Assembly (NCBI GenBank): GCA_019894795.1
Contig: JAGXNV010000005.1
Span: forward strand, 1 to 37,206
Source of the DNA: Candidatus Heimdallarchaeota archaeon
GTDB taxonomy: Archaea; Asgardarchaeota; Heimdallarchaeia; Heimdallarchaeales; Heimdallarchaeaceae
Length of the DNA stretch: 37,206 nucleotides
Reading direction: 5' to 3'
Part shown: piece by piece, positions 9,101-18,426 of the stretch
Layout: each line of letters begins with the position of its first letter
How positions within the stretch are numbered: the first letter of the stretch is position 1
The notes under the pieces: model-generated
What the model saw: only the letters and a program-made list of their open reading frames with translations
Database searches by the model: none
What the model was told of the DNA's origin: nothing
Program-made: the position numbers and the translations under genes

Positions 9101-9688
9101 ATGACGATTGAGAAAGAGTATCTCGATCCACGTAAAGGATTTCTCGGAGAATGGGATAAATTCATTGGTCCTGGAGCAAACAAAGTTGAATTATTATTAA
9201 TATTAGGTATTGCTTTGATTGCGGGCTTAGTTATGCTATTTTTCGGCATATTTGGAAATCTGAATTGGAATATATTACAAATCATTTTAGCAACACTTAT
9301 AGCTGTAGATTTAGGAGGGGGGGTTGTTGCAAATGCTGCATCACCTGCAAAAAGGTGGTATCACAGAGAAGGTCAGGGTTTTTGGAAACATATGATTTTT
9401 GTTTTGTTTCATATTTATTCATTCATAGTAGCATTTCTTTTTAGACCAACAGATTGGGTTTATGGAATAGTTATTTATGGTTATCTTATCATATCATCAA
9501 TTATTATAATATTGATTCCATTGTATCTTCAAAGACCAACCTCTGTAATATTGTTCAGTGGTGCAATAATGATAAATTGGTACGGGTTTTCATCCACACC
9601 TGGACTAGAATGGTTTATCCCAGTACTCTTCTTGAAATTACTACTAGGACACCTAGTTAAGGAAGAACCATATAGGCCTGAAAAATAG
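9101..9688 (+). CDS. Hypothetical multi-pass membrane protein
   Basis: 195-aa ORF with about five hydrophobic segments; family not recognised. Confidence 0.7.
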   Translation: MTIEKEYLDPRKGFLGEWDKFIGPGANKVELLLILGIALIAGLVMLFFGIFGNLNWNILQIILATLIAVDLGGGVVANAASPAKRWYHREGQGFWKHMIFVLFHIYSFIVAFLFRPTDWVYGIVIYGYLIISSIIIILIPLYLQRPTSVILFSGAIMINWYGFSSTPGLEWFIPVLFLKLLLGHLVKEEPYRPEK

Positions 9689-9819
9689 AGATTGGGATAG
9701 GTTTTCCTCTAAATCAATCTTCACTTTTAATAGAAGCTAAATGATTTTTGATAGTTGAAAAAGTGTGAAAAATTATACAAAGTTTTTTATAAAACTTCAA
9801 TAAGTAGGGTGTGATTAAA

Positions 9820-10119
9820 ATGGTTGAAAAACGTAATCCCTTAATGGTTTTAATCTTGATAATCATCACATTTGGTATTTATGCCCTCGTGTGGATGGTA
9901 AAGACAAAGAATGAAATGAACGAGTTAGGAGCAAACATTCCTACAGCTTGGTTCATAATTATACCTATTTTGAACATATATTGGTTTTGGAAGTATTGTG
10001 AAGGTTTTGCAATCGCTACCCAGAAGATGGAAGCAATTATCTTGTTCCTGATTTATCTCATCTTCTCTCCAGCAGCTGTATGGATTGTTCAAGCCGGATT
10101 AAATGAGAAAGCACAATAA
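9820..10119 (+). CDS. DUF4234-like small membrane protein
   Basis: RNPLMVLILIIITFGIYALVWMVKTKNEMNELGANIPTAWFIIIPILNIYWFWKYCEGF resembles the DUF4234 pattern. Confidence 0.75.
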   Translation: MVEKRNPLMVLILIIITFGIYALVWMVKTKNEMNELGANIPTAWFIIIPILNIYWFWKYCEGFAIATQKMEAIILFLIYLIFSPAAVWIVQAGLNEKAQ

Positions 10120-10248
10120 GCTCATTTTTCTTGCATTTTTTCTTTTTTAGATTTTTTTAATTTAAAATTTGTCTTTCCACAGTATTTAAGATAGAATAGT
10201 TATATAATATCATAAAACCCGTTACTAAAAAAATAGGAGAGTAAAAAA

Positions 10249-11244
10249 TTGAAGTATAGAAAAGTTGGAAAATCAGGTCTTAAAATTAGTGAGATCTCTC
10301 TTGGTTCATGGTTAACTTATGGTGGTACTGTAGATGATGACATAGCTAAGAAGTGCATTATAGAAGCTATTGAAAATGGTATTAATTTCATTGATTCAGC
10401 GGAGATATATGCTAAGGGGGGAGCAGAAAAGGTTATCGCAGACTTCCTCAAAGATGAAATTGTTAGCAGAAAGGATCTTGTAATCTCAAGCAAACTATTC
10501 TGGCCCATGTCTGAAAATATCAACGATTGGGGTTTAGGTAGAAAAAATGTTATGAATGCAATTGAAGGAACACTAGAACGATTGAATACAGAGTACGTTG
10601 ACATTTACTATTGCCATCGATATGATTACATGACACCGTTGAAGGAGACTGTTCAGGTCATGGATGATCTCATAAGAAGTGGAAAAGTGCATTACTGGGG
10701 AACAAGTGTATGGACAGCAGCACAACTAGAGAGAGCAGTCGCCATTGCAAAGGAATATCACGCTCACAAACCTGCAGTTGAACAGCCACTTTACAACATG
10801 TTTGTCAGACATATAGAAATGGAAATTATGTCTGTAGCTAAAACACATGGAATAGGTTTCACTGTGTGGTCACCATTGGCTCAAGGACTATTGACTGGAA
10901 AATACAATGAAGGCATACCAGAGGGTAGTAGAGCATCTAGGTCAGAATTTTTGAAGAAGAACCTTACTGAAGAGAATGTCGAAAAGGTCAAGAAACTTGG
11001 AGATATTGCAAAATCATTAGAGATATCCATGGGTCAATTAGCACTCGCTTGGATACTAAGACGACCTGAGATATCAAGTGCGATTATAGGAGCAACAAAA
11101 CCAGAACACGTAACAGAAAATGTTAAAGCTTCTGATGTAGTTTTATCAAAAGATATTCTCATGCAAATCAACAAAGTATTAGATAATGAACCTGAATGGC
11201 CATTAACATATAAGCCTAACATCTATGACGATAAAATGAGGTAA
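10249..11244 (+). CDS. Aldo/keto reductase (Kv-beta/YhdN-like)
   Basis: MKYRKVGKSGLKISEISLGSWLTYGG, INFIDSAEIYAKGGAEKVI, VDIYYCHRYDYMTPLKETVQVMDDLIRSGKVHYWGTSVW, YNMFVRHIE, WSPLAQGLLTGKY. Confidence 0.93.
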   Translation: MKYRKVGKSGLKISEISLGSWLTYGGTVDDDIAKKCIIEAIENGINFIDSAEIYAKGGAEKVIADFLKDEIVSRKDLVISSKLFWPMSENINDWGLGRKNVMNAIEGTLERLNTEYVDIYYCHRYDYMTPLKETVQVMDDLIRSGKVHYWGTSVWTAAQLERAVAIAKEYHAHKPAVEQPLYNMFVRHIEMEIMSVAKTHGIGFTVWSPLAQGLLTGKYNEGIPEGSRASRSEFLKKNLTEENVEKVKKLGDIAKSLEISMGQLALAWILRRPEISSAIIGATKPEHVTENVKASDVVLSKDILMQINKVLDNEPEWPLTYKPNIYDDKMR

Positions 11245-11257
11245 AATCTCATTTTAT
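11231..11257 (+). terminator. Perfect 10-bp inverted repeat followed by a T tract, overlapping the reductase stop codon
   Basis: ATAAAATGAG-GTAAAAT-CTCATTTTAT then TTTTTTT. Left arm encodes the last codons of the AKR. Confidence 0.75.
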
Positions 11258-11328
11258 TTTTTTTCACATAACGCTTAAATAATTCTTAACACTCACTATC
11301 TATAGAAAAAACCCAGCTTTTGTGAGAG

Positions 11329-12669
11329 ATGGCAATGTTAAGTAAGCGTCAAAAAGTCTTTTATGGAATGTGTAGATTTGGAACATCAATTTTTATGCAA
11401 GTTGTTACATTAGCAACAATATATATCTACGCTAATCATTTTGAATTAAGCCAGGATTTAAATGCAATTGGAAATGCAGTTGGAAAAATCGTCATAGCTT
11501 TTTCTGGTTTCATTTTTGGATACATATCAGATATTCTCCCATCATCAAAATTTGGGAGAAGAAAGATATTTATCTGGACTGGAGCACCGTTATTAGCTCT
11601 TTCATTTGTTATGTTATTCATTCCACACTTGTTCATTCCAATTGGTGACAACACTTCAGTATTTGTCTGGTTGTTAATTTGGATTTCATTGTTTAATCTC
11701 TTCTATGGTTACCTACTTACACCATATCAATCTTGGATGCCAGAAATTACAACCGAAGAGGATAGAGTCAATGTATCTGGATATCAAAACACTTCAAATT
11801 TAATCGCAACTGTAGGAGGACTGGCTTTCGTATTCATTATAGCTGGAGGTTTAAGTGAAGAGGGAATATCAAGCTCTTATGGAACATTTCTCATATTTGC
11901 AATAATCGCTTTTGCAGTAATTGAAGTTCTTATGTTCTTGCCAATGCTTCTTACAATTGAAGAAAGACAAGTTGAGAGAAAAGAAAGGAATATTCTTAGA
12001 GAGTTCAAAGTTGTTCTAAAAAACAAGAACTATGTTATCTGGTTTATTGCACAAGGGATCTATTCAATTGGGTTAACAATTCTACTTTCCTTAACTCTGG
12101 ATTTAATGGGTTTTATGGGATTATCAGGAATTCAAGACTTTAGTATATTCGGAGTACTTATGTTTGGGATGGTAATAGTCAGTTTTGTTTTTTGGACTAG
12201 GTTATCTAAGAAAATCGGTAAAAAATGGAGTCTCATCATTGGTTTTGCTTGTGTTATTGTAGTATTACCATGTACTCTTTTTGTTGCGGAAATACCTTAT
12301 AATATTGGTGGTTACTTATTCGGGTTTCTTTTAGGGATTGGATTATCAGTTTCATATCTATTTCCATATGCAATTATTGGTGATATAGCTGACGAGGATG
12401 AGAGGTTAACAAAAGAATCACGAGCTGGAATGTATACAGGTTTCAATTCTATTCCTCTAAATATCTTTCAAGCATTAGCTTTACTCATAATACCATTGAT
12501 CTATGATCCTAATAATCCAATCGCGGGTGTGGGTCTTCAATGGTTGGGCCCAATAGCTGCAGGATTCATTCTGTTATCTATTCCAGTACTTTGGTTAGGT
12601 AATTTTGATCCTTTTATGATTAAGAAAGCAAAGAAGGCTGAACTTATAGAAGAAGTGGAGATGGTGTAG
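11329..12669 (+). CDS. GPH/MFS-family (sugar:cation symporter-like) transporter
   Basis: ~12 TM; RQKVFYGMCRFGTSIF, GRRKIFIWTGAPLLALSFVMLF, TPYQSWMPEITTEEDRVNVSGYQN, IGDIADEDERLTKESRAGMYTGFNS. Confidence 0.88.
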   Translation: MAMLSKRQKVFYGMCRFGTSIFMQVVTLATIYIYANHFELSQDLNAIGNAVGKIVIAFSGFIFGYISDILPSSKFGRRKIFIWTGAPLLALSFVMLFIPHLFIPIGDNTSVFVWLLIWISLFNLFYGYLLTPYQSWMPEITTEEDRVNVSGYQNTSNLIATVGGLAFVFIIAGGLSEEGISSSYGTFLIFAIIAFAVIEVLMFLPMLLTIEERQVERKERNILREFKVVLKNKNYVIWFIAQGIYSIGLTILLSLTLDLMGFMGLSGIQDFSIFGVLMFGMVIVSFVFWTRLSKKIGKKWSLIIGFACVIVVLPCTLFVAEIPYNIGGYLFGFLLGIGLSVSYLFPYAIIGDIADEDERLTKESRAGMYTGFNSIPLNIFQALALLIIPLIYDPNNPIAGVGLQWLGPIAAGFILLSIPVLWLGNFDPFMIKKAKKAELIEEVEMV

Positions 12670-13535
12670 TGGGATTGTTATTCGGTATAAGACCTTTTGA
12701 ATTTTCTGATTTTTTTGAATTATTTAAGGATGGAAATTTGGATTTATCGCGATTGAATTATGTAGAAATTGTGAGAAAAAACATTGATGCTGGTTTCAAA
12801 CACATCGAAATTACAGGAGATCTTGCTTATGTTCTTCCGGGTGTTTTAACACAAGCAATAATTGAAGATCTCGTGAAAATAAAGGAAGAAGAGAGTATCT
12901 CATTTTCAGTTCATCTTCCCTTATGGGCGATTGAACCAGCAGCTTTTGCTCCCGAAATTAGAAAAGCTTCAGTCGAAATTTTTGTCAATTGTATCAACTT
13001 AACAAAACCCTTAGACCCTCTTTGTTGGGTTATGCACCCTACTGGCTCTTTAACTGTTGAATTTATGAACATGAATCTTCCAGAATTTGCCCAAGCTATA
13101 ATGATGCAACAATTTACATTATATGCAACAGAAGCAATAAAACAAACTTTAGAATTAACAGGAATTGAACCAAGAAAATTGGCTATAGAAAATATAGAAT
13201 ATCCTTTTGATATTATGTATCCTATCATTCAGCAACTAGACCTAAGTATCTGCTTTGATACAGGTCATTTACTCGCAGGTTTCTCAGGCAATATGGGTGT
13301 GATTGAATTTCTAGAAAATTATTATTGTAGGATAATTGAGTTTCACATTCACGATGGAGAGTATCCTCGGGTTGATCACAAGGTTTTAGGAAAGCACAAA
13401 TTACCCGTTCGAGAACTTTTACTAAATCTAATAGATAAGAACTATCAAGGACCTTTAGTATATGAACTCAATCACCAGGAATCTTTGGAATCTATGGAAT
13501 ATGTTAAGAAAAATGTTCCTGAAGCCCTTGATTAA
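12669..13535 (+). CDS. Sugar phosphate isomerase/epimerase (xylose-isomerase-like TIM barrel)
   Basis: FKHIEITGD, FSVHLPLWAIEP, LAIENIEYPF, ICFDTGHLLAG, EFHIHDG...DHKVLGKHKLPVRELL; GTG start overlaps the transporter stop by 1 nt. Confidence 0.85.
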   Translation: MGLLFGIRPFEFSDFFELFKDGNLDLSRLNYVEIVRKNIDAGFKHIEITGDLAYVLPGVLTQAIIEDLVKIKEEESISFSVHLPLWAIEPAAFAPEIRKASVEIFVNCINLTKPLDPLCWVMHPTGSLTVEFMNMNLPEFAQAIMMQQFTLYATEAIKQTLELTGIEPRKLAIENIEYPFDIMYPIIQQLDLSICFDTGHLLAGFSGNMGVIEFLENYYCRIIEFHIHDGEYPRVDHKVLGKHKLPVRELLLNLIDKNYQGPLVYELNHQESLESMEYVKKNVPEALD

Positions 13536-14182
13536 GAATTACCCATTAGAAGAACGCGAAACGGGTGTAATCCTGGTTTCATTAGTTTTGCTTTAACGGA
13601 TGGATCGTTGTTTACATAATATAATGCTTCATCATAGTCAGAGGCAAGAAAGATTGTCACTCCAAACTTATCTTCACAAAGAATCGGTCCTGCGAAAATC
13701 AGTTTTTTTTCATCATAACGTTTCTTTAAATATTGAAAATGATTACCCATTATTTTTCCTTCTTCTTCAGTGAGATCATTGATGAATGTTGGACGTCCAG
13801 TAATTGTGCTGAAGTATTGATCAGTATTCTCAAGAGTGTAAACTGTTTCAATGGTTGCATCTTTTTCTTCTAAATGTTGTTTTATTTGAGCTGAAGTAAC
13901 CAAAGAAGATCTAATAGGGCATACTGAATAGTCTAGAACCTCTTTCTGAATGAGAGGATCTCGCATAATAATTTCAAGAGCTTCTTTTTCATTTTTGCTA
14001 CTTAGAATTATAATTTCATAGAAAGCATCTAGCGAAGTTCCAGCAAGAGTGAGTTGTTTATCTTTCTTAAGTATCCTTAAAAAATTCCAATGCTCCTCTA
14101 TTAAAGCTGCATTCTCTGATATTTTGCTTAAGAAATTGTCTGTAAGATCCAATAGACAAATGTAATCAATTCTTCTGCTCAT
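13532..14182 (-). CDS. Tandem YCII-related domain protein
   Basis: Two similar halves: HWNFLRILKKDKQLTLAGTSLDAFYEIIILSSKNEKEALEIIMRDPLIQKEVLDYSVCPIR and HFQYLKKRYDEKKLIFAGPILCEDKFGVTIFLASDYDEALYYVNNDPSVKAKLMKPGLHPFR. Confidence 0.75.
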   Translation of the reverse strand: MSRRIDYICLLDLTDNFLSKISENAALIEEHWNFLRILKKDKQLTLAGTSLDAFYEIIILSSKNEKEALEIIMRDPLIQKEVLDYSVCPIRSSLVTSAQIKQHLEEKDATIETVYTLENTDQYFSTITGRPTFINDLTEEEGKIMGNHFQYLKKRYDEKKLIFAGPILCEDKFGVTIFLASDYDEALYYVNNDPSVKAKLMKPGLHPFRVLLMGNS

Positions 14183-14282
14183 TTGCTATAATTAGGTCAT
14201 TTCTTAATTAATACTTCTCTGATTAATAATACGATATTTAGCCAAAGTAAATGTTTATTTGTAGAAAAAAGTTTCTTAATTT

Positions 14283-14696
14283 ATGTCATTAGTTATCTCG
14301 GTTGAATTAGACTTGGACCAAAGCAGATTTGAAGAAATAGAAGCTGTTACTCGAAAAATACTAGCAGAGCATGGATTTGGCATATTAACGGAGATAGATG
14401 CTCAAGCAACTTTAAAGAAAAAGATAGATGTTGATATTCGACCATATAAAATTCTTGGAGCGTGTAATCCTCCTTTTGCACATAAAGCAATTGAACTTAT
14501 ACCAGAAATTGGAGCTCTTCTTCCTTGTAATGTTATTATATACGAAAATAAAAAAGGAAAAATAACTGTTTCAGCAATGAATCCTGATGTAGCCATGAGC
14601 GTCGTAAAAATAGATGGCATAGAAGCGATAGCTAGTTCAGTAACAGAAATTCTAAGCAATGTCATTCGCAAAGTAGAGAAGTATTTTACTGAATAA
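14283..14696 (+). CDS. DUF302 domain protein
   Basis: ILAEHGFGILTEIDAQATLKKKIDVDIRPYKILGACNPPFAHKAIELIPEIGALLPCNVIIYE is a clear DUF302 pattern. Confidence 0.92.
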   Translation: MSLVISVELDLDQSRFEEIEAVTRKILAEHGFGILTEIDAQATLKKKIDVDIRPYKILGACNPPFAHKAIELIPEIGALLPCNVIIYENKKGKITVSAMNPDVAMSVVKIDGIEAIASSVTEILSNVIRKVEKYFTE

Positions 14697-14787
14697 TCCA
14701 GGACATGTAATTTCAGAAGTGGTTACAAGAAAATGAAGGGAGTTCTATTTATTGAAATCGAAAAAGTAGAAAATCGAAATCTTCCTT

Positions 14788-15708
14788 TTATTCTTTCTTC
14801 TGCGTTTTTTGTCTTTCTAGTCTTTCCTTCTTATATTTTTTGAGCATTAGTTTATCTAATTGTTCATCAGACAATTCGGGTGGTATCAAGAGAGGTTCAG
14901 GATTTTCAATGAGATCTTTGAACAAGTTAATTGTTGGACCAGTGTAGCTTCCTGGAGCAATTCGATCATCAATGCTGATTTTTAGATCCATAACTTTTCG
15001 AATTTCAATTTCATCAGAATTCTCATTTATTATTTGAGATTTGTGCATTTTCCCAAAAGTGATTAATAATCCTGTTGTTCCCAATTCGAAGAGATGATGA
15101 TATACAGCATCTACGCCGATTGAACCCAAATGTGCCAGAAATAGAGTGGACCACATAGGTATATCTTTTGTAAAAGCGTATATTGGAATATTTCGTTCAT
15201 CTGTCCATCGCAAGAGCCAGAACATGAATCTTATGACCCATCTTGGCTTTGAACCCCAAAATTTAACGTCCTGCTCATTTTTATTTGCTCCAAAACGAGA
15301 TTCATATAGATGGTGGGATGCTGTTTTTTGAACTGTTTCCAAAGTATCAAATGGGTCAAACTCAATCATGGCATTTATTTCTTCTCCGTCCTCAGTTTTT
15401 TCTTTCTTAACAACAAAAGAAAAAAGTATCTGATTTCTTTGCCATAATCTTCTTCCAGAAACGAACCTGTTTATCTTAGGTCGCAGAGTTACTGCTCTTA
15501 CACCAGCTGCTAAGTAGATTTGAAACAAAGTTAACTTATCTTCGTCTTTTCGTCCTTTATTATACTTTTCCAGAAATTCGAAGGTGTGTGTGAGATCAAC
15601 TTGAGTCTTGTTAAAGATTGTACTATCTAGTTTTTTTCGCATTATATAGAACTCTAACTCATGAAATTTTGTTGTTTTTACTAATTCAGCATCAGGTCTT
15701 TTTGGCAC
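14788..15708 (-). CDS. 2-oxoacid dehydrogenase E2 / CAT-like acyltransferase domain protein (stand-alone, catalytic motif altered)
   Basis: LTLFQIYLAAGVRAVTLRPKINRFVSGRRLWQRNQILFSFVVKKE, LSLxx-like C-terminus MDLKISIDDRIAPGSYTGPTINLFKDLIENPEPLL aligning to the E2 DHRxxDG region. No lipoyl domain. Confidence 0.75.
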   Translation of the reverse strand: MPKRPDAELVKTTKFHELEFYIMRKKLDSTIFNKTQVDLTHTFEFLEKYNKGRKDEDKLTLFQIYLAAGVRAVTLRPKINRFVSGRRLWQRNQILFSFVVKKEKTEDGEEINAMIEFDPFDTLETVQKTASHHLYESRFGANKNEQDVKFWGSKPRWVIRFMFWLLRWTDERNIPIYAFTKDIPMWSTLFLAHLGSIGVDAVYHHLFELGTTGLLITFGKMHKSQIINENSDEIEIRKVMDLKISIDDRIAPGSYTGPTINLFKDLIENPEPLLIPPELSDEQLDKLMLKKYKKERLERQKTQKKE

Positions 15709-15845
15709 TCTGGTTTACATCTCCTATAAACTTAAGGTGAATTGAGTCTTATTTAGTGTTTTTCAAGAAAACTTTCTTTATTTATATATTTCCTCAAATA
15801 ATTAAAACTTGAAATTATAAGAGATTTAGAAAAATGTATTGAGTA

Positions 15846-16472
15846 TTATGTTTGTTTTGGAGTTCTTTCCATACACCAGATTTCAATTTCTGTACTAGGT
15901 ATTATTGATTTGTTTAATACCTCAAATCCATAGTGGAGGTAAATGTCAACATTAGACTTGTCTTGTGTTTCTAGATAACAGTGGAGATGTTCTTGATCTA
16001 ATCTATTGAATATAGGGCGTAGTAGTTTACTTGCATTCCCTCTTCCGTGTAATTCTGGATTAACTCCTACTGGAGACAGAAAAAGGTGTGGAAATGTTGC
16101 ATATTTCTTATGTAATGCTGATACAAAATTACCTATTTTCAACATTCTTATAATAGCATCTTTCCCTACATTACGAAACAAATTTAATCCTCCCGCTCTA
16201 ATTATTTTCCAATTAGTCATTTCGATATTTTCAGAGTAAACCCATACTGCTAAGCCTTCTAGATGAGGTGAAGTCGCATAAACCTCACCATATAGTAATC
16301 CATAATTAATACGAAATCTATGGTAATGGTATAAATTCTGTTTTCTTGTCTCTTCTTCTGGAAACATCCACATCGCTATAGAATCTTCGAAAAATACTTT
16401 TGAAAATAATTCCGCTGCAGAATTTAAGTGAGTTTTTCGTAGACGATATAATTCATCAAGTGAGTACTCCAT
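15846..16472 (-). CDS. GNAT-family N-acetyltransferase
   Basis: HLFLSPVGVNPELHGRGNASKLLRPIFNRLDQEHLHCYLETQDKSNVDIYLHYGFEVLNK: GNAT motif A (xxGRGNASKL) and motif B. Confidence 0.88.
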   Translation of the reverse strand: MEYSLDELYRLRKTHLNSAAELFSKVFFEDSIAMWMFPEEETRKQNLYHYHRFRINYGLLYGEVYATSPHLEGLAVWVYSENIEMTNWKIIRAGGLNLFRNVGKDAIIRMLKIGNFVSALHKKYATFPHLFLSPVGVNPELHGRGNASKLLRPIFNRLDQEHLHCYLETQDKSNVDIYLHYGFEVLNKSIIPSTEIEIWCMERTPKQT

Positions 16473-16522
16473 ACCTATGATTTGTTATTGAGATTATTAA
16501 AACTTTACAAAAAAAAGGGATA

Positions 16523-16543
16523 AGATAAATTTAAAATTTATCT
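16523..16543 (-). terminator. 21-nt perfect palindrome at 3' end of acyl-CoA dehydrogenase gene, followed on minus strand by a T9 tract
   Basis: AGATAAATTT-A-AAATTTATCT; minus-strand continuation CTTATCCCTTTTTTTTTG. Confidence 0.65.
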
Positions 16544-17781
16544 GTATTCTCTTTGGCCCATTCTTCTGGATCATATGCTGGAGGCATACATCTCAAAGGT
16601 TTATCTTCATAATAACCCAAAGCGTAACGGGCTTGTATGATTTTTTGTATTTCATTACTGCCTTCATAGATTGTTGCTCCTCTAACATTGCGATAATAGC
16701 GAGCTACTGGATAATCATCACAGAAACCATAAGCACCATGTATCTGTATTGCCCTATCTGCACATCTTACGGCAGCATTAGTGGCATACCATTTAGCAAG
16801 AGCGGTTTCCCTTGTATTCACTTTACCAAGATTTTTAGTCCAACCAGCTTTCCAGGTAAGTAGTTCAGCTGCTTCAATATCTGAAACACATTCAGCAATC
16901 ATTCCTTGAACAAGTTGATGTTGTCCAATTTTCTTTCCGAATGTTTCACGTTCATTTGCGTATTCAACAGCGGCCTCAAGCGAAGCTTTTGCTCCACCTA
17001 CTGCACCTCCTGCAACTGTGTATCTACCCCAATCAAGTGCAGCCATAGCCACTTTGAAACCTTCTTCTGGTAATCCTAGAAGATTTTCCTTCGGTACACG
17101 AGTCTCACTGAGATGCATCCAACCAGTTTCACCAGCTTTAACTCCCATTTTGTGATCTATATTTCCAGAAGTTACACCACCAAAATCACGTTCAACAATA
17201 AAAGCTCTCATACCTTTATGACGAACATTTACTTCATAAGCGAATACTAGAAAGATATCTGAAGAAACTGTATAACTTATCCACATTTTTTCTCCATTTA
17301 TTACCCATTCATCACCATCAAGATAACAAGTTGTTTTAAGTCCAGCAGGATCACTTCCAGCAGAAGCTTCAGTTAAACCAAACGTACTCATTTTTTCTCC
17401 TGTTGCTAATATAGGTAGATATTTTTTCTTCTGTTCCATATCACCCCACTGCCAGATTGTAGAACTGACAAGTCCATTGTGGACACTGAGAATAACGCGA
17501 AAAGCAGTATCTATCCGCTCTAATTCCTCACAAGCAACAGCAAGTGAGATATAGTCGAGTCCTCCTCCACCATATTTTACAGGAATACTTAACCCTAATA
17601 TTCCTTGTTCAGCCATCTTTTTCAGGATTGGTTTGTGAAAAGTATGAGATTGATCCCATTCTTTAACATATGGAGCAATCTCTGCTTCAGCAAATTCCCT
17701 TACAGATTGTTTAACCATCTTTTGTGTTTCACTTAACTCAAAATGTGGTCCTATTTCACTAAGTTGTTCATACATAAACAA
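16531..17781 (-). CDS. Acyl-CoA dehydrogenase
   Basis: FGLTEASAGSDPAGLKTT, WVINGEKMWISYT, RETFGKKIGQHQLVQGMIAE, IQIHGAYGFCDDYPVARYYRNVRGATIYEGSNEIQKIIQAR. Confidence 0.95.
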   Translation of the reverse strand: MFMYEQLSEIGPHFELSETQKMVKQSVREFAEAEIAPYVKEWDQSHTFHKPILKKMAEQGILGLSIPVKYGGGGLDYISLAVACEELERIDTAFRVILSVHNGLVSSTIWQWGDMEQKKKYLPILATGEKMSTFGLTEASAGSDPAGLKTTCYLDGDEWVINGEKMWISYTVSSDIFLVFAYEVNVRHKGMRAFIVERDFGGVTSGNIDHKMGVKAGETGWMHLSETRVPKENLLGLPEEGFKVAMAALDWGRYTVAGGAVGGAKASLEAAVEYANERETFGKKIGQHQLVQGMIAECVSDIEAAELLTWKAGWTKNLGKVNTRETALAKWYATNAAVRCADRAIQIHGAYGFCDDYPVARYYRNVRGATIYEGSNEIQKIIQARYALGYYEDKPLRCMPPAYDPEEWAKENTDKF

Positions 17782-17855
17782 ACACCTAACTGATTGTAAA
17801 AAGATTACGTGGGGGAAACTTTAAGATTTTCTACTCAATTATGGGTAAAGGAAAT

Positions 17856-18281
17856 TTACTTGAATATGTTATTTATTAAATTTAGAAATAATTCTTTAGA
17901 AATATCTTTCTCTGGTGATTTAACCAAATTCCACTTTCCAGATTTTATTGCTTCAATTGCCCCTACTTTTACAAGAGCATTAATATGATGAGAAACAGTG
18001 GATTGCGATAGGTTTAGTATATGCTCAATCTCGCATGCACATCGTACTCCATTCATAATTAACCAAAGAATGAGAAGTCGTTTCTGATTTCCAAGGGCTT
18101 TGAACAGTTTTAATAAGTTCACGATTGTTTTATCTTTCTTCATCCCCTCTACATTCTTTTCTAAATTCTCTAATTCTTTCAGTCTTTTATCTGAATCTTC
18201 TAAGAAAACACCTTGTTCATAAAGAGCATCTAATTTTTGCTTTAATTCCTCAATGGATTCATCATGAATTGAATCTTTCAT
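17856..18281 (-). CDS. arsR: ArsR-family transcriptional regulator
   Basis: LFKALGNQKRLLILWLIMNGVRCACEIEHILNLSQSTVSHHINALVKVGAIEAIKSGKWNLVK; CxC at the sensor-helix position; divergent from permease. Confidence 0.88.
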   Translation of the reverse strand: MKDSIHDESIEELKQKLDALYEQGVFLEDSDKRLKELENLEKNVEGMKKDKTIVNLLKLFKALGNQKRLLILWLIMNGVRCACEIEHILNLSQSTVSHHINALVKVGAIEAIKSGKWNLVKSPEKDISKELFLNLINNIFK

Positions 18282-18388
18282 TTCTTCCTACGATAGTACT
18301 ATAATTCCATAAAACTTTCGATTGAAAGCATTTTAACATAAATAATAACCCAAAAGAGTAGATCAGGACAACCTATCAACAATTTTAT

Positions 18389-18408
18389 ATATCGAAAAAA
18401 ATCGATAT
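18389..18408. promoter_or_regulatory. Candidate ArsR operator: perfect 7-6-7 inverted repeat
   Basis: ATATCGA-AAAAAA-TCGATAT, 18 nt upstream of permease ATG (18427) in the arsR/permease divergent intergenic region. Confidence 0.65.
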
Positions 18409-18426
18409 GAAACGGAGAAGAAGAAT

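Noticed and set aside
10120-10170. T-rich run after the DUF4234-like gene as a special element
   Set aside because: Ordinary archaeal T-rich termination region; no supporting structure seen.
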